In this document: one piece after another, positions 8,308 through 17,844 of the stretch
How the letters are laid out: the number at the start of each line of letters is the position of its first letter
Position numbering within the stretch: position 1 is the first letter of the stretch
From: an uncultured Granulosicoccaceae bacterium
Lineage (GTDB): Bacteria > Pseudomonadota > Gammaproteobacteria > Granulosicoccales > Granulosicoccaceae
DNA: 64,000 nt
Direction: 5' to 3'
Assembly: GCA_937951345.1 (NCBI GenBank)
Contig: CALFCF010000073.1
Coordinates: 1 to 64,000, forward strand
Position numbers and translations under genes: made by a program
The notes under the pieces: generated by a model
The model's input: the letters and a program-made list of their open reading frames with translations, nothing else
Told to the model about the DNA's origin: nothing
Database searches by the model: none

Positions 8308-10659
8308 TCATTGCGACATGTTCTGGAAATGAAACCCGATGCGTACGCCATTTTGGGTGTTTTGCGCAAACGGTTGACCCCGGTGGCTCTCAGCGACCAG
8401 TCGCACTATGTATAGCCCCAGACCCAGATGAGGAGCGCTGCGGTGTTCCGGGGAATCATCTTTCCGAACATCCGAGCGATTGTCCGTATGCGTAAAACGG
8501 GGCTCGTTGCCAAGCGCGTTAGCGTCGATTACAGACAGCTTTGATTCGACGACCCGGTCATGACTTCGATCTGAGACCATTGGCTCAAATAGGGTATCCA
8601 ACAGCGAAGAATCCAGTCTGCTACCCTGATTTTCGACGCCCAGCGTGTACCCGTTACCGTCTGATCGATCAGCAAGTGACAGACGAATTTCACCCGTATG
8701 ATTGCTGAAATCGGCTGCATTCGAAATGAGTTTGTCGGTTGCCTGCTGCAACAACTCCGGTACCACCCGGGCAACTCCAACACCGTCGGCTACCCGACCG
8801 GTGACGGTAAAATTCGGATAGATCGATTGATAAGCTGCTACCAGAGACACTAGCCAGTCACGCAAATTCACCTGTGTGAACTCGGCCTTCTCGATACTTT
8901 GCTCTAATCGAGCGGCCTCACTCATTGAACGCAACAAACGACTTAACTGGGTGGATCCGGTTTGCGCCCGGGACACCAGCGTGCGATTGTTTTTGTCCAG
9001 CTCGTCCAGGTCAATATTTTCAAGCGACGTCTGTACAACACTCAGCGGTGTACGAAGCTCGTGCGACAGCCTAGACGATAAACCCTCAAGATACTGTGTA
9101 TATCCTCTTGAACGCTCCACCAATGTCGCAAAGTCTCGCGATAGTTCACCTATTTCATCGCGACTCCGGGAGCTCTTCACATCCGACACAAATCGTCCGT
9201 CGGTACTGACTGCTTCCCGGGCTTGACTGGATAAGCGCCGAATGCGTAATGACAACCAACTGGCAAACAGCAGCAGAGACACTGCAACCAGGATACTGAA
9301 TAAAGTCACCATACTGAAAACACGTACCAGTGCACTGCTGGTAAACGCATTGCTGCGATCTTCATTTGTCTCAAACAGTAAAAATGCTCGGTGATTTTGA
9401 GCAGCCGGTACGGCTTTCAACAGACCGGTGACGTGATCGTCAGCGTAAGTTCTGTAAGTCAGCGTTTCTTTACCTGTATCGCTTGCAGAATCTACCAGTG
9501 CATACGGCACGTCAGGCGTGAAAGGGTCATTTGTATCGGGTTGCCTGCTACGGATGATCCACTCGAAAAAACGATACAACACCGCATTAAACAGTGACGA
9601 TCGGCGCGGGTCGATCAGCCCGCTCGTCTGATTGTATTCATACAGCCGGTTAACATCCGTGCGAAGCCAACCGTCTTGATCAAATACGCGTAGCCTCGAT
9701 CCGGCCGGCACCACATCAGCGAGCAGACGCTGCAGTGTGTCGCTTGGATAGACAACAAAATTTGCACGCTTGCGGCGATTTACCGGATTCAGCATTCCTG
9801 CCCAGCGATAGTCAGACGAAAATTGCCCGAACTCCCCACCCGGGCTTACATTCGCATCCGGGTGATCGCGATCAATAACCGTAATTGCGAAAGCTCCGTT
9901 TTCGGCCAACCGCGGGATTTGTATTTCCACCTGATAACCGTTGCTGACCGTTGCCAGTGCTGCCCTTACCGACGTGTCAGACAATACGGGCTGTAAGCCT
10001 TCAAACCGCTCACCATAATACCGGGCTGTCATAGCTCCGGTAGCAACCGGACTGAAGTGTCGGAGCTTTACCTCACCGGCATCAGTATTCAGTGGTTGCC
10101 ACTGCACATCAATCTGATCACCCGTTCCGACCAGGCCTTTCGACGGATCATGAAAAATAAGCCTGTCATCAGGCACGCGGACAAACAAATAGAGATGTGA
10201 AGCACTGACTGCGACCTGCAGCTCGATTACATCGTCAGGATAGCCAATTATCCCGCTAGCGGAATCGGATGTTGCAAGTGCTTTTACAGCATCGTTTTCA
10301 TCAGATAGTTGCCGAACACGATCACCGTCTTTGAACGCAAACTGTCGAGGGGGTTGTTTCAAACCAACCCAGTCATCGTCGTATCCATCCAGGAAAATCC
10401 GATGACCTATGCGTTCGGCATAAAGAGCATCAGACGATATGTTTGCATCTGTTATACCGGAGCTGGCAGGTGTTTTGTTCAACTGGTCAAGCTCACCTGA
10501 AGCTTCAAGCAACGCTTTGCCCGCCAGTACACGCTCCAATTGACCATTAGTGCGTTCCTGCCTTAAAGCCGCATCCAATTGATGAATGGCTCTGAATGCA
10601 AACACTGGCAACGCGAGCGTCAGCGTACTGGCCACCAGTAATTGCATTCCTAGTTTCAC
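8308..10659 (-). CDS. Sensor histidine kinase of the proteobacterial dedicated sortase system
   Basis: CBM9-like extracytoplasmic region (RIFLDGYDDDWVGL...VIELQVAVSASHLYLFVRVPDD), HAMP, HisKA (SSRLSHELRTPLSVVQTSLENI), HATPase (GLGLYIVRLVAESHRG); next to RR, sortase and sortase target. Confidence 0.88.
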   Translation of the reverse strand: MKLGMQLLVASTLTLALPVFAFRAIHQLDAALRQERTNGQLERVLAGKALLEASGELDQLNKTPASSGITDANISSDALYAERIGHRIFLDGYDDDWVGLKQPPRQFAFKDGDRVRQLSDENDAVKALATSDSASGIIGYPDDVIELQVAVSASHLYLFVRVPDDRLIFHDPSKGLVGTGDQIDVQWQPLNTDAGEVKLRHFSPVATGAMTARYYGERFEGLQPVLSDTSVRAALATVSNGYQVEIQIPRLAENGAFAITVIDRDHPDANVSPGGEFGQFSSDYRWAGMLNPVNRRKRANFVVYPSDTLQRLLADVVPAGSRLRVFDQDGWLRTDVNRLYEYNQTSGLIDPRRSSLFNAVLYRFFEWIIRSRQPDTNDPFTPDVPYALVDSASDTGKETLTYRTYADDHVTGLLKAVPAAQNHRAFLLFETNEDRSNAFTSSALVRVFSMVTLFSILVAVSLLLFASWLSLRIRRLSSQAREAVSTDGRFVSDVKSSRSRDEIGELSRDFATLVERSRGYTQYLEGLSSRLSHELRTPLSVVQTSLENIDLDELDKNNRTLVSRAQTGSTQLSRLLRSMSEAARLEQSIEKAEFTQVNLRDWLVSLVAAYQSIYPNFTVTGRVADGVGVARVVPELLQQATDKLISNAADFSNHTGEIRLSLADRSDGNGYTLGVENQGSRLDSSLLDTLFEPMVSDRSHDRVVESKLSVIDANALGNEPRFTHTDNRSDVRKDDSPEHRSAPHLGLGLYIVRLVAESHRGQPFAQNTQNGVRIGFHFQNMSQ

Positions 10660-10665
10660 TGCAGG

Positions 10666-11376
10666 CTACGCATCCACCAGCCAGCGATATCCCATACCGT
10701 AGACAGTTTCAATGCGCGAAAAACTACTGTCTACCTGATGAAACTTACGCCGAATACGCTTGATGTGAGCAGTGATAGTCTGATCATCAAGTACCACCTG
10801 TGCGGCATCCATTAATTGCTGGCGTGTCTTTACATGTCCCGGGTAACGTGCAAGTGCATGAACCAGCCAGAATTCCGTAACCGTCAGCGCGACTGTTGTC
10901 GATTTCCAGCTGGCGTGTAAGGAGTCAACATCCAGTCGTAAATGTCCGATCTCTGTAAAGACAGCTGCGTCAGCAGGTGCCAGCCGGGCAGCTGTGCGTT
11001 TCAGCAACGCAGTTACGCGCGCGCACAAATGCGCCAGGGAAATATCTTTAGTCAGATAGTCGTCTGCGCCCAGTCGTAGACCCGAAATAGCATCAAGCTC
11101 ACTGTCACGAGCGGTTAGAAACAGAATTGGCAACACGGCGGAACGGGCACGCAATTGCTGGCACAACGAAAACCCCGCCTCCGGGTCTGCACCCAGACCG
11201 ACATCGATCACGATGAGGTCAGGCAGGCTTTGCTCAAAGCGCGCAAGAACACTTTCAGGGTTGGAAAACGCTTCGACTCGATAGCCTGCCTTGCTCAGTG
11301 CGATCTCGTAATTCGCCCTTAGATCGGGGTCGTCCTCTACGATTGCAACCAGCTGCTTGCTGTCATGCTCTGTCAT
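10666..11376 (-). CDS. OmpR-family response regulator of the dedicated sortase system
   Basis: Receiver domain (VAIVEDDPDLRANY...DLIVIDVGLG...PILFLTARDS) plus winged helix (VLDDQTITAHIKRIRRKF...RIETVYGMGYRW). Confidence 0.92.
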   Translation of the reverse strand: MTEHDSKQLVAIVEDDPDLRANYEIALSKAGYRVEAFSNPESVLARFEQSLPDLIVIDVGLGADPEAGFSLCQQLRARSAVLPILFLTARDSELDAISGLRLGADDYLTKDISLAHLCARVTALLKRTAARLAPADAAVFTEIGHLRLDVDSLHASWKSTTVALTVTEFWLVHALARYPGHVKTRQQLMDAAQVVLDDQTITAHIKRIRRKFHQVDSSFSRIETVYGMGYRWLVDA

Positions 11377-11492
11377 TCACGTGTCCAACGGAACAAGCCG
11401 GAGCTGTGTGTACAAATTGGTAAAAATCACGGTCAGATCTCAAATTTGCACCGTCTGCGCCTGGTAATCGACTGCCACTGAAACAGGCTTGT

Positions 11493-11509
11493 CATAATTC
11501 ATCATAATT
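11493..11509. promoter_or_regulatory. Candidate response-regulator binding site (tandem CATAATT repeats)
   Basis: CATAATTcatCATAATT, 7-bp direct repeats with 10-bp spacing, in the divergent region about 90 bp upstream of the sortase target start. Confidence 0.3.
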
Positions 11510-11595
11510 GCTCAGAGGATAGTCTCATTCGATCCACTGTATTGGCCAAATAAATTGCTTTCATTGCAGTGTGGCGAACAACGAATGAGAGATCA

Positions 11596-13905
11596 ATGAC
11601 AATACAGGCACCTGGCAACGCACGCAAACTGGACACATCGATTAGCGACGCGGCAAACAGTAAAATCATTACCGGTTATCAGCTCACGCGAGCTGACAGC
11701 AGCCAACTCATAGCACGCAGTCTGGGTTTGCTTATTCTACAGATAATTCTGGCTGTTGCGTTCATGCAGAACGCCGACGCAAACACCGTCGAACTACACG
11801 ATAATTTAAATTCATACGCTAGCTCCGAGGTGGACGATCGGGTTGAAACCGGTACTTTATGGCTTCGCCATTCGGATGGCGCGGTTCAAGCACCACTGCT
11901 TAACAGCAAGGTAGATGCGGTAGTCAGTGGGATCCTTGCAAAGGTCACCTTGTTCCAGGAATTTCAGAATCTATCCAGTCATCTCATCGATGGGCGTTAC
12001 GTTTTTCCATTGCCGGGGTCAGCCGCAGTCAAAGCTGTCAGGATTAACATCGGAGACAGGGTGATCGAGAGCGTAATCCGGGAAAAGCAACAGGCTGAGC
12101 AAATATTCGAACAAGCAAAAGTATCAGGACATACAACCAGCCTTATAAAGCAAAAACGCGAAAATCTATTCTCGATCAATCTCGCCAACATTGAGGGTAA
12201 TGCCAAAATTCATGTAGAAGTTGATTACATAGAGACCGTGACTGTTGTGGACAATGTATATGCTCTGGTGTTACCACTGACCTTCATACCACGCTACACC
12301 AACACGTTGGTGGCGGAGTCTGACAAAAATATACTAACTCGCCCGCAACTGAAAGCAACCCGCGCAAATCAGCTGAAAACACATACTTTCGATATCAATC
12401 TGTTGCTTGTCACTGATTTACAGTTAGGTGAGCTCACAAGCCCCAGTCATGAGATCGTCTATACCCCGGTCACGGAAGGTTATCAGATCAATCTGACGCG
12501 CCAAGCGCTAATGGACAGAGATTTCGAACTACGTTGGTCGTGGCAGGTTCCGTTCAGACCAGCCAGCAGTGTCTACACAGAGACTATTGACGACACTGTT
12601 TACATGCTGGGGCTTGTGAATCCGCCATCTGAAAGAAATCCAACAACGCGTAAATCAGCAAACAATTACCTGTCGAGGGAATTAGTCATTGTTGTAGACA
12701 CGTCAGGTTCAATGGACGGTGCCCCGATACGTACTGCAAAAAATGCGCTGCAGGCAGCAATCAACGGTTTGGATGCAGGCGACTATTTTAATTTGGTCCG
12801 CTTCTCGACAGATACAGACTCTCTCTTTTCAGCTTCACAGCCTGTGACTGCAAAAAATGTCCACCAGGCACGCCGTTACATCAACTCACTGGATGCAGGC
12901 GGTGGTACAGAAATGCTGGAGGCTGTTGAGTTTGCACTGGATACAGAAAGATCTCCGCAGCACACACTAAAGCAGATCGTTTTTATTACCGATGGCGCAA
13001 TTGGTTATGAAAACCACGTCACTAACCATGTAGCAAATCATCTGGGTCGCGCCCGTTTATTTACGGTTGGCATAGGCCAGGCACCCAATCGCGATCTGAT
13101 GAAGAAGCTGGCCGTAGCTGGTAGAGGCACGCATACTTTCATTCGAGATATAAATGCTGTCGAATCACAAATGAATAGGTTGTTCCGTGGTATTGAGCGA
13201 CCTGTCATGCGCGACATAGAAATAGAGTGGCTCGGAGAACCGGCAGACATGGCACAGGAAAGTCTACGCGATTTACATGACGGAGAACCGTTGTTGTTTG
13301 CCGCTAAACTTCACCCCGGGACTCTTGGATTTATCGTAAGCGGTACACTCGCGGATCAACCGTGGCAGGAAACCGTCTATTTCCAGCAACGTTCAGGCAC
13401 AGAAATTCGCGCAAAAAATGCTGCAAACCCGGTAGAGCCGTTTGACCAGAGTGGGATCGCCACCATCTGGGCCCGCCAACGAATCAGTAATTTACTAGCC
13501 CGATACAATGCGCTGCCGTCAATACCCGCTAATCAACTCTCGCTTACTGGAATAACGCTCAGTGAACCAAAAAACACGCATTTTGCAACTCGGCAAAATA
13601 TCAAACATCGTGTTACAAAGCTCGGGATAACTCATAAGCTTTTGACACCATTTACTGCATTCGTCGCCGTTGATAACACTAAAATCAATGAGAGGAGCGC
13701 CAATACCCCTGCCACCGAAGTAGCGAATCTTGTACCTGCCGGTAACTTGCAAATCATTCCGATGCCGCAGACTGCAACGGCTATTGATTTATTCAAACTA
13801 ATTTCGTTTATTTCGTTTTTAATCGCACTGATCGCCGGATTATGTCTGTTTTATCTCGAGAAGCACAGCTTCAGTTCGGTCAGTAGCACGGAGTGTGGCG
13901 CATGA
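11596..13905 (+). CDS. Sortase target protein with VIT and von Willebrand A domains
   Basis: VIT domain (SGILAKVTLFQEFQNLSSHLIDGRYVFPLP), MIDAS motif DTSGSMDG, C-terminal MPQTAT followed by a hydrophobic helix. ORF opens at 11569; ATG 11596 follows a GAGAG-type RBS. Confidence 0.92.
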   Translation: MTIQAPGNARKLDTSISDAANSKIITGYQLTRADSSQLIARSLGLLILQIILAVAFMQNADANTVELHDNLNSYASSEVDDRVETGTLWLRHSDGAVQAPLLNSKVDAVVSGILAKVTLFQEFQNLSSHLIDGRYVFPLPGSAAVKAVRINIGDRVIESVIREKQQAEQIFEQAKVSGHTTSLIKQKRENLFSINLANIEGNAKIHVEVDYIETVTVVDNVYALVLPLTFIPRYTNTLVAESDKNILTRPQLKATRANQLKTHTFDINLLLVTDLQLGELTSPSHEIVYTPVTEGYQINLTRQALMDRDFELRWSWQVPFRPASSVYTETIDDTVYMLGLVNPPSERNPTTRKSANNYLSRELVIVVDTSGSMDGAPIRTAKNALQAAINGLDAGDYFNLVRFSTDTDSLFSASQPVTAKNVHQARRYINSLDAGGGTEMLEAVEFALDTERSPQHTLKQIVFITDGAIGYENHVTNHVANHLGRARLFTVGIGQAPNRDLMKKLAVAGRGTHTFIRDINAVESQMNRLFRGIERPVMRDIEIEWLGEPADMAQESLRDLHDGEPLLFAAKLHPGTLGFIVSGTLADQPWQETVYFQQRSGTEIRAKNAANPVEPFDQSGIATIWARQRISNLLARYNALPSIPANQLSLTGITLSEPKNTHFATRQNIKHRVTKLGITHKLLTPFTAFVAVDNTKINERSANTPATEVANLVPAGNLQIIPMPQTATAIDLFKLISFISFLIALIAGLCLFYLEKHSFSSVSSTECGA

Positions 13906-14558
13906 ATACCACTGTCGATTTGCCTAAGGTACGTTTACGACCGTCCAAGCTGTTAATTGTTTCTGTGATAGCCGTTACGGCTTCGGTAGCTGTTTTCTTC
14001 GCGTGGCAGGCAGGCCAAATTGCTGCCAAAGCGTATCTATCGCAATGGCTTTTACAGATGAACTGGCAACAACGTTTATCAACCGGACACAGCGTTAGAC
14101 CCTGGCCAGGGCTAGACAGTTATCCCGTGGCTCGGCTGTTTACCGAAGAAAACAAGCGTGGGACCGTGGTACTTGATAATCCGTCAGGACAGGCACTGGC
14201 ATTTGCGCCGACGCTGATCAGTCCGATACCAACGAATCACAAGGATTCACCCTCCGGTACGCAAGCGAGAATCACTCTCAGAGCCGAGCAAACCGTCGCT
14301 ATTGCCGGACACCGAAATACTCATCTGGCCTTTCTCGAAGGGGTCGCTATCGGAGACCGCGTGGGCCTGGAGACCAGCGACGGTACGAGGCGTCTATACC
14401 AGGTCAACGATCACTTTATTGTCGATACACGGAGCGAGGATCTGTTGATTGACACCAATTGGCAGGGGTTGTTAATGATCACCTGCTATCCTTTCGACAC
14501 TATTGATGCAAATGGCCCACTGCGCCTGGTCGTATACGCAGCTCCGGTAGCGAGGTAA
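13893..14558 (+). CDS. Class GN-type sortase
   Basis: N-terminal TM anchor; VAIAGHRNTHLAFLEG and LLMITCYPFD catalytic His/Cys motifs; overlaps the target gene end. Confidence 0.93.
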   Translation: MWRMNTTVDLPKVRLRPSKLLIVSVIAVTASVAVFFAWQAGQIAAKAYLSQWLLQMNWQQRLSTGHSVRPWPGLDSYPVARLFTEENKRGTVVLDNPSGQALAFAPTLISPIPTNHKDSPSGTQARITLRAEQTVAIAGHRNTHLAFLEGVAIGDRVGLETSDGTRRLYQVNDHFIVDTRSEDLLIDTNWQGLLMITCYPFDTIDANGPLRLVVYAAPVAR

Positions 14559-14734
14559 AAAACCAAAACGAACAAGCTGCGTAAAAGGGTAGAGACGACT
14601 GTCATTGTTTATTCAGAATAGTCTTGTCTCTCTTGATTTCGTTCGGAACTGATACTCAAACAGGCAATTGCAAGCCGACGAACATTGAGAGCGAATCCTG
14701 ACAGATGTGTTTTTCCGGAAAGTGAGGTGTCATC

Positions 14735-15307
14735 ATGCGAAAACGGATCGATAAAACTGATAAAAACTATCCTGCAAACCGTGTGCAACTCAGAATCAAA
14801 GCACTGCCCTCAACATCGCCACGTAAAGAGCAACAGTACTACGGACTCTTTTTTATAGTTTTCATATTGGCTTGCATCATCGTTTTTAGTCGTCCAACTC
14901 ACGCATCTGAGTGTGCGGTCAAGCCAACCACCGATGTTCAACCCGCTGAGGTTGTAAGAACCGTTATAGATGCACTCAGGAAAAATTCAGAGGCAGACAA
15001 AGGTATCGAACAGGTGTATTGCTTTGCTGCACCGTCAAACAAACGCATAACCGGCCCGCTAGAGCGCTTTACCAGGATGATCAAAAGTGGCTACGGTGAC
15101 ATGCTGAATCACTTCGCCAGCGAGTTTGAGCCAATCTCGATTGTTGATAGTGTCGCTCGACAGCGAGTCTGGCTCGAGACGGCCGATGGCAAGATTGTTG
15201 GCTACCTGTTTCTGCTGGGTAAACAATCCAGTGGGGAGTTCAACGATGTGTGGATGACAGAAGGCGTTTATCGCATTGATCCATCAACGCGATCTCGCAG
15301 CATTTAG
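14735..15307 (+). CDS. DUF4864 domain-containing protein
   Basis: TM segment then VVRTVIDALRKNSEADKGIEQVYCFAAPSNKRITGPLERFTRMIKSGYGDMLNH. Confidence 0.7.
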   Translation: MRKRIDKTDKNYPANRVQLRIKALPSTSPRKEQQYYGLFFIVFILACIIVFSRPTHASECAVKPTTDVQPAEVVRTVIDALRKNSEADKGIEQVYCFAAPSNKRITGPLERFTRMIKSGYGDMLNHFASEFEPISIVDSVARQRVWLETADGKIVGYLFLLGKQSSGEFNDVWMTEGVYRIDPSTRSRSI

Positions 15308-15441
15308 CGCAACAGTTATTGCCGGTATTTTCTTTTTATTGGTGTACTGTTTTCATTGGTGTAGTGACCTGCTGTACCCCGGGCTTTTTGTTTTCAAAAC
15401 CTTTGTCTCCGGCCCGGGTAACCTTCAAGTTTCCCGACCGC

Positions 15442-16338
15442 TCAGGCTTGAGGAATTTCCAGCCCGTTCAATCGACAGCACTGCTGCATTGTATTGTGCA
15501 ACAGACACGCGATTGTCATGGGCCCTACTCCACCGGGAACCGGCGTGATTGCACCAGCTACGCTACTGGCTCCTGCATAGTCAACATCACCAACCAGTCG
15601 GGTCTTACCGTCTCCACTATCGAGACGATTGATGCCGACATCTATAACAGTCGCACCCGGTTTGATCCAATCGCCCTTAACCATTTCGGGCCGACCGACC
15701 GCTGCAATTACAATATCAGCAGCCTTACAGACCTCCGGCAGATCTTTAGTGCGAGAATGGGCTATGGTTACCGTGCAATTCTCCTGCAGCAGCAACGCAG
15801 CCATGGGTTTACCCACTATATTTGAACGACCCACGACCACTGCGTTTAATCCGGAAAGGTCACCCAGATGATCTTTCAACATCATGATAGAACCAAGTGG
15901 TGTACATGGCACGATACCCTCCGCACCAATAGATAAACGGCCGACATTTGTCAGGTGAAAACCATCCACATCTTTGTCAAAGTTGATCGAGTTAAGCACA
16001 ACTTCCTCGTCAATATGATCGGGTAACGGTAGCTGGACGAGAATACCGTGCACCGAATCATCGTTATTCAACTGATCAACCAGCGCCATCAAGTCAGCCT
16101 GCGACGTACTTGCATCGAGCTTGTGCTCAAACGATTGCATCCCGGCCTCAATCGTTTGTTTACCCTTGTTGCGGACATACACCTGACTCGCCGGATCTTC
16201 ACCGACCAACACAACCGCGAGCCCGGGAGTCACACCCTGCTTTTTAATTTCTGCTACCTGAGCGGCAATTCGGGAGCGAACCTTGGCTGCAAACGCTTTA
16301 CCGTCTATAACTGTGGACATAACATTCTCTGTGGTCAT
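15442..16338 (-). CDS. folD: Bifunctional methylenetetrahydrofolate dehydrogenase/methenyltetrahydrofolate cyclohydrolase
   Basis: [57 protein letters not shown]. An alternative start lies at 16320. Confidence 0.96.
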   Translation of the reverse strand: MTTENVMSTVIDGKAFAAKVRSRIAAQVAEIKKQGVTPGLAVVLVGEDPASQVYVRNKGKQTIEAGMQSFEHKLDASTSQADLMALVDQLNNDDSVHGILVQLPLPDHIDEEVVLNSINFDKDVDGFHLTNVGRLSIGAEGIVPCTPLGSIMMLKDHLGDLSGLNAVVVGRSNIVGKPMAALLLQENCTVTIAHSRTKDLPEVCKAADIVIAAVGRPEMVKGDWIKPGATVIDVGINRLDSGDGKTRLVGDVDYAGASSVAGAITPVPGGVGPMTIACLLHNTMQQCCRLNGLEIPQA

Positions 16339-16673
16339 TGATCGCGCCCGGCTCCCGAGAAGAAAATTTCACATGGAACCCGGCAACTAGCGGGAAAAGT
16401 CTATCGCATGGTAATGTGTGCGGAAGCACGTTGCATCAACAAAAACAACCTGCAATTGCCATTAGCCGCCACTTGTAACAAAGAAGAATCCCCGGAAATG
16501 CCACGATTGAGCCACTGGTTCATGTTCGGACTAACAACAGAGTATCCGGATGGTTCGATACACTGAAGGCAACGTCGGGATTCCAAATAATTGACACATT
16601 ACAAGTTACGCAAATACATGGAAATCAGCACATTAGAGTCGTAACGTGCACTCACTAGTCACGGGAGAGCGCG

Positions 16674-17753
16674 ATGCCTAACGTAGATCGTCATTTGTCC
16701 AGCTACAAGCGAGTAATCTTTACCCGGCAGCGTCATAAGGGAGTTGGCGACCTGCCTGACAAACTGTCGAATCTTCTGAAACTGTTGATTGCAGCAAACC
16801 TGCTGCTGCTGGTTGCCTGCGGCTCGGGAGGATCAGGCCCAACCGGGACTGCAGCAGATGACGTTAACAATCCGGTATCGGACGAGTCTAGCGCACCCAA
16901 TGACCCAGCCGTTGTTGTCACCGGTAACAACACATCCGATCCGATAACACAAACACCCGCAGAGTCAGACGCAGGGACCGATACGGATACCCCTCAGCCA
17001 CCTACCGACCCGATAGTGATAGACGAACCCGGTAGCGATAACCCGTCTGAACCAACCGAACCGGCCGAGGAAAACGCAGCTGACGGTGGCAACGACTCAA
17101 CTACATCTGAACCGGTCACGGCAAATAACGGAAATACAGTCGATCAACCTGCAGATGTAGCTAACGATCTGGCCGAAAGCTCACCCATTGAGCTGTTTCT
17201 TGAAGAGATTCGTCTTGCGGCAGGCGACAGGGTGATCGCGATCAATCAACGATTTGCCGGCGGTGAAGATATACCCGCTGAAGAGAATGCCTGTCTAGGT
17301 TCATTCGAACCGGGACTCGGCATGCAAGTTACTCAACTGGATTGTACTGAAGCGGACAGCGGTTTGTTGATCTACGGTTCAGACCTGATTTTGCAACAGG
17401 TGGAATTGTCTGATACCGATAGCTGTCAGCTCAGTCTGTCTAACAGTGTGCTGGACAATTGCCTGGTACAACAGGCATCAGTGATACTACCGGTCATATG
17501 GATACCTGTTGAGAATCCTGCACTCTCTCAGATTGCTACTATCAGGCCGTTACCGGACGCTGATATCCAATTCAATAGCAACAACGATGGCATCCTGACT
17601 ATCACCAATCGCTCCAATCTTTTTCCTGCATTGTTTTGCGAAGTAAATATCGCAAGCGGTGTGTTACTGACGACGGACAGAACACGCGGCAACTGCCGCT
17701 CACAAATAAACGATCTAACCACACGACTGTTCGAGTTCCGTCAAGGCGTGTAG
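16674..17753 (+). CDS. Hypothetical lipoprotein with acidic/proline-rich low-complexity linker
   Basis: Lipobox LLLVACGSGG; D/P/T/E/N-rich segment; Cys-containing C-terminal domain. Confidence 0.65.
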   Translation: MPNVDRHLSSYKRVIFTRQRHKGVGDLPDKLSNLLKLLIAANLLLLVACGSGGSGPTGTAADDVNNPVSDESSAPNDPAVVVTGNNTSDPITQTPAESDAGTDTDTPQPPTDPIVIDEPGSDNPSEPTEPAEENAADGGNDSTTSEPVTANNGNTVDQPADVANDLAESSPIELFLEEIRLAAGDRVIAINQRFAGGEDIPAEENACLGSFEPGLGMQVTQLDCTEADSGLLIYGSDLILQQVELSDTDSCQLSLSNSVLDNCLVQQASVILPVIWIPVENPALSQIATIRPLPDADIQFNSNNDGILTITNRSNLFPALFCEVNIASGVLLTTDRTRGNCRSQINDLTTRLFEFRQGV

Positions 17754-17844
17754 TCGCCGAGGCATGAAAGAAGCCGTTGCCACCCGCGACGATTCGGCTG
17801 GCTGCACCGTTGCTGTGTAGCAACCTGTCCTGGAAACAGGTACA

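Noticed and set aside
14591-14632. Possible terminator after the sortase gene (AGAGACgACT...AGTcttGTCTCT)
   Set aside because: Imperfect stem with long loop and no convincing U-tract; not supported enough to list.
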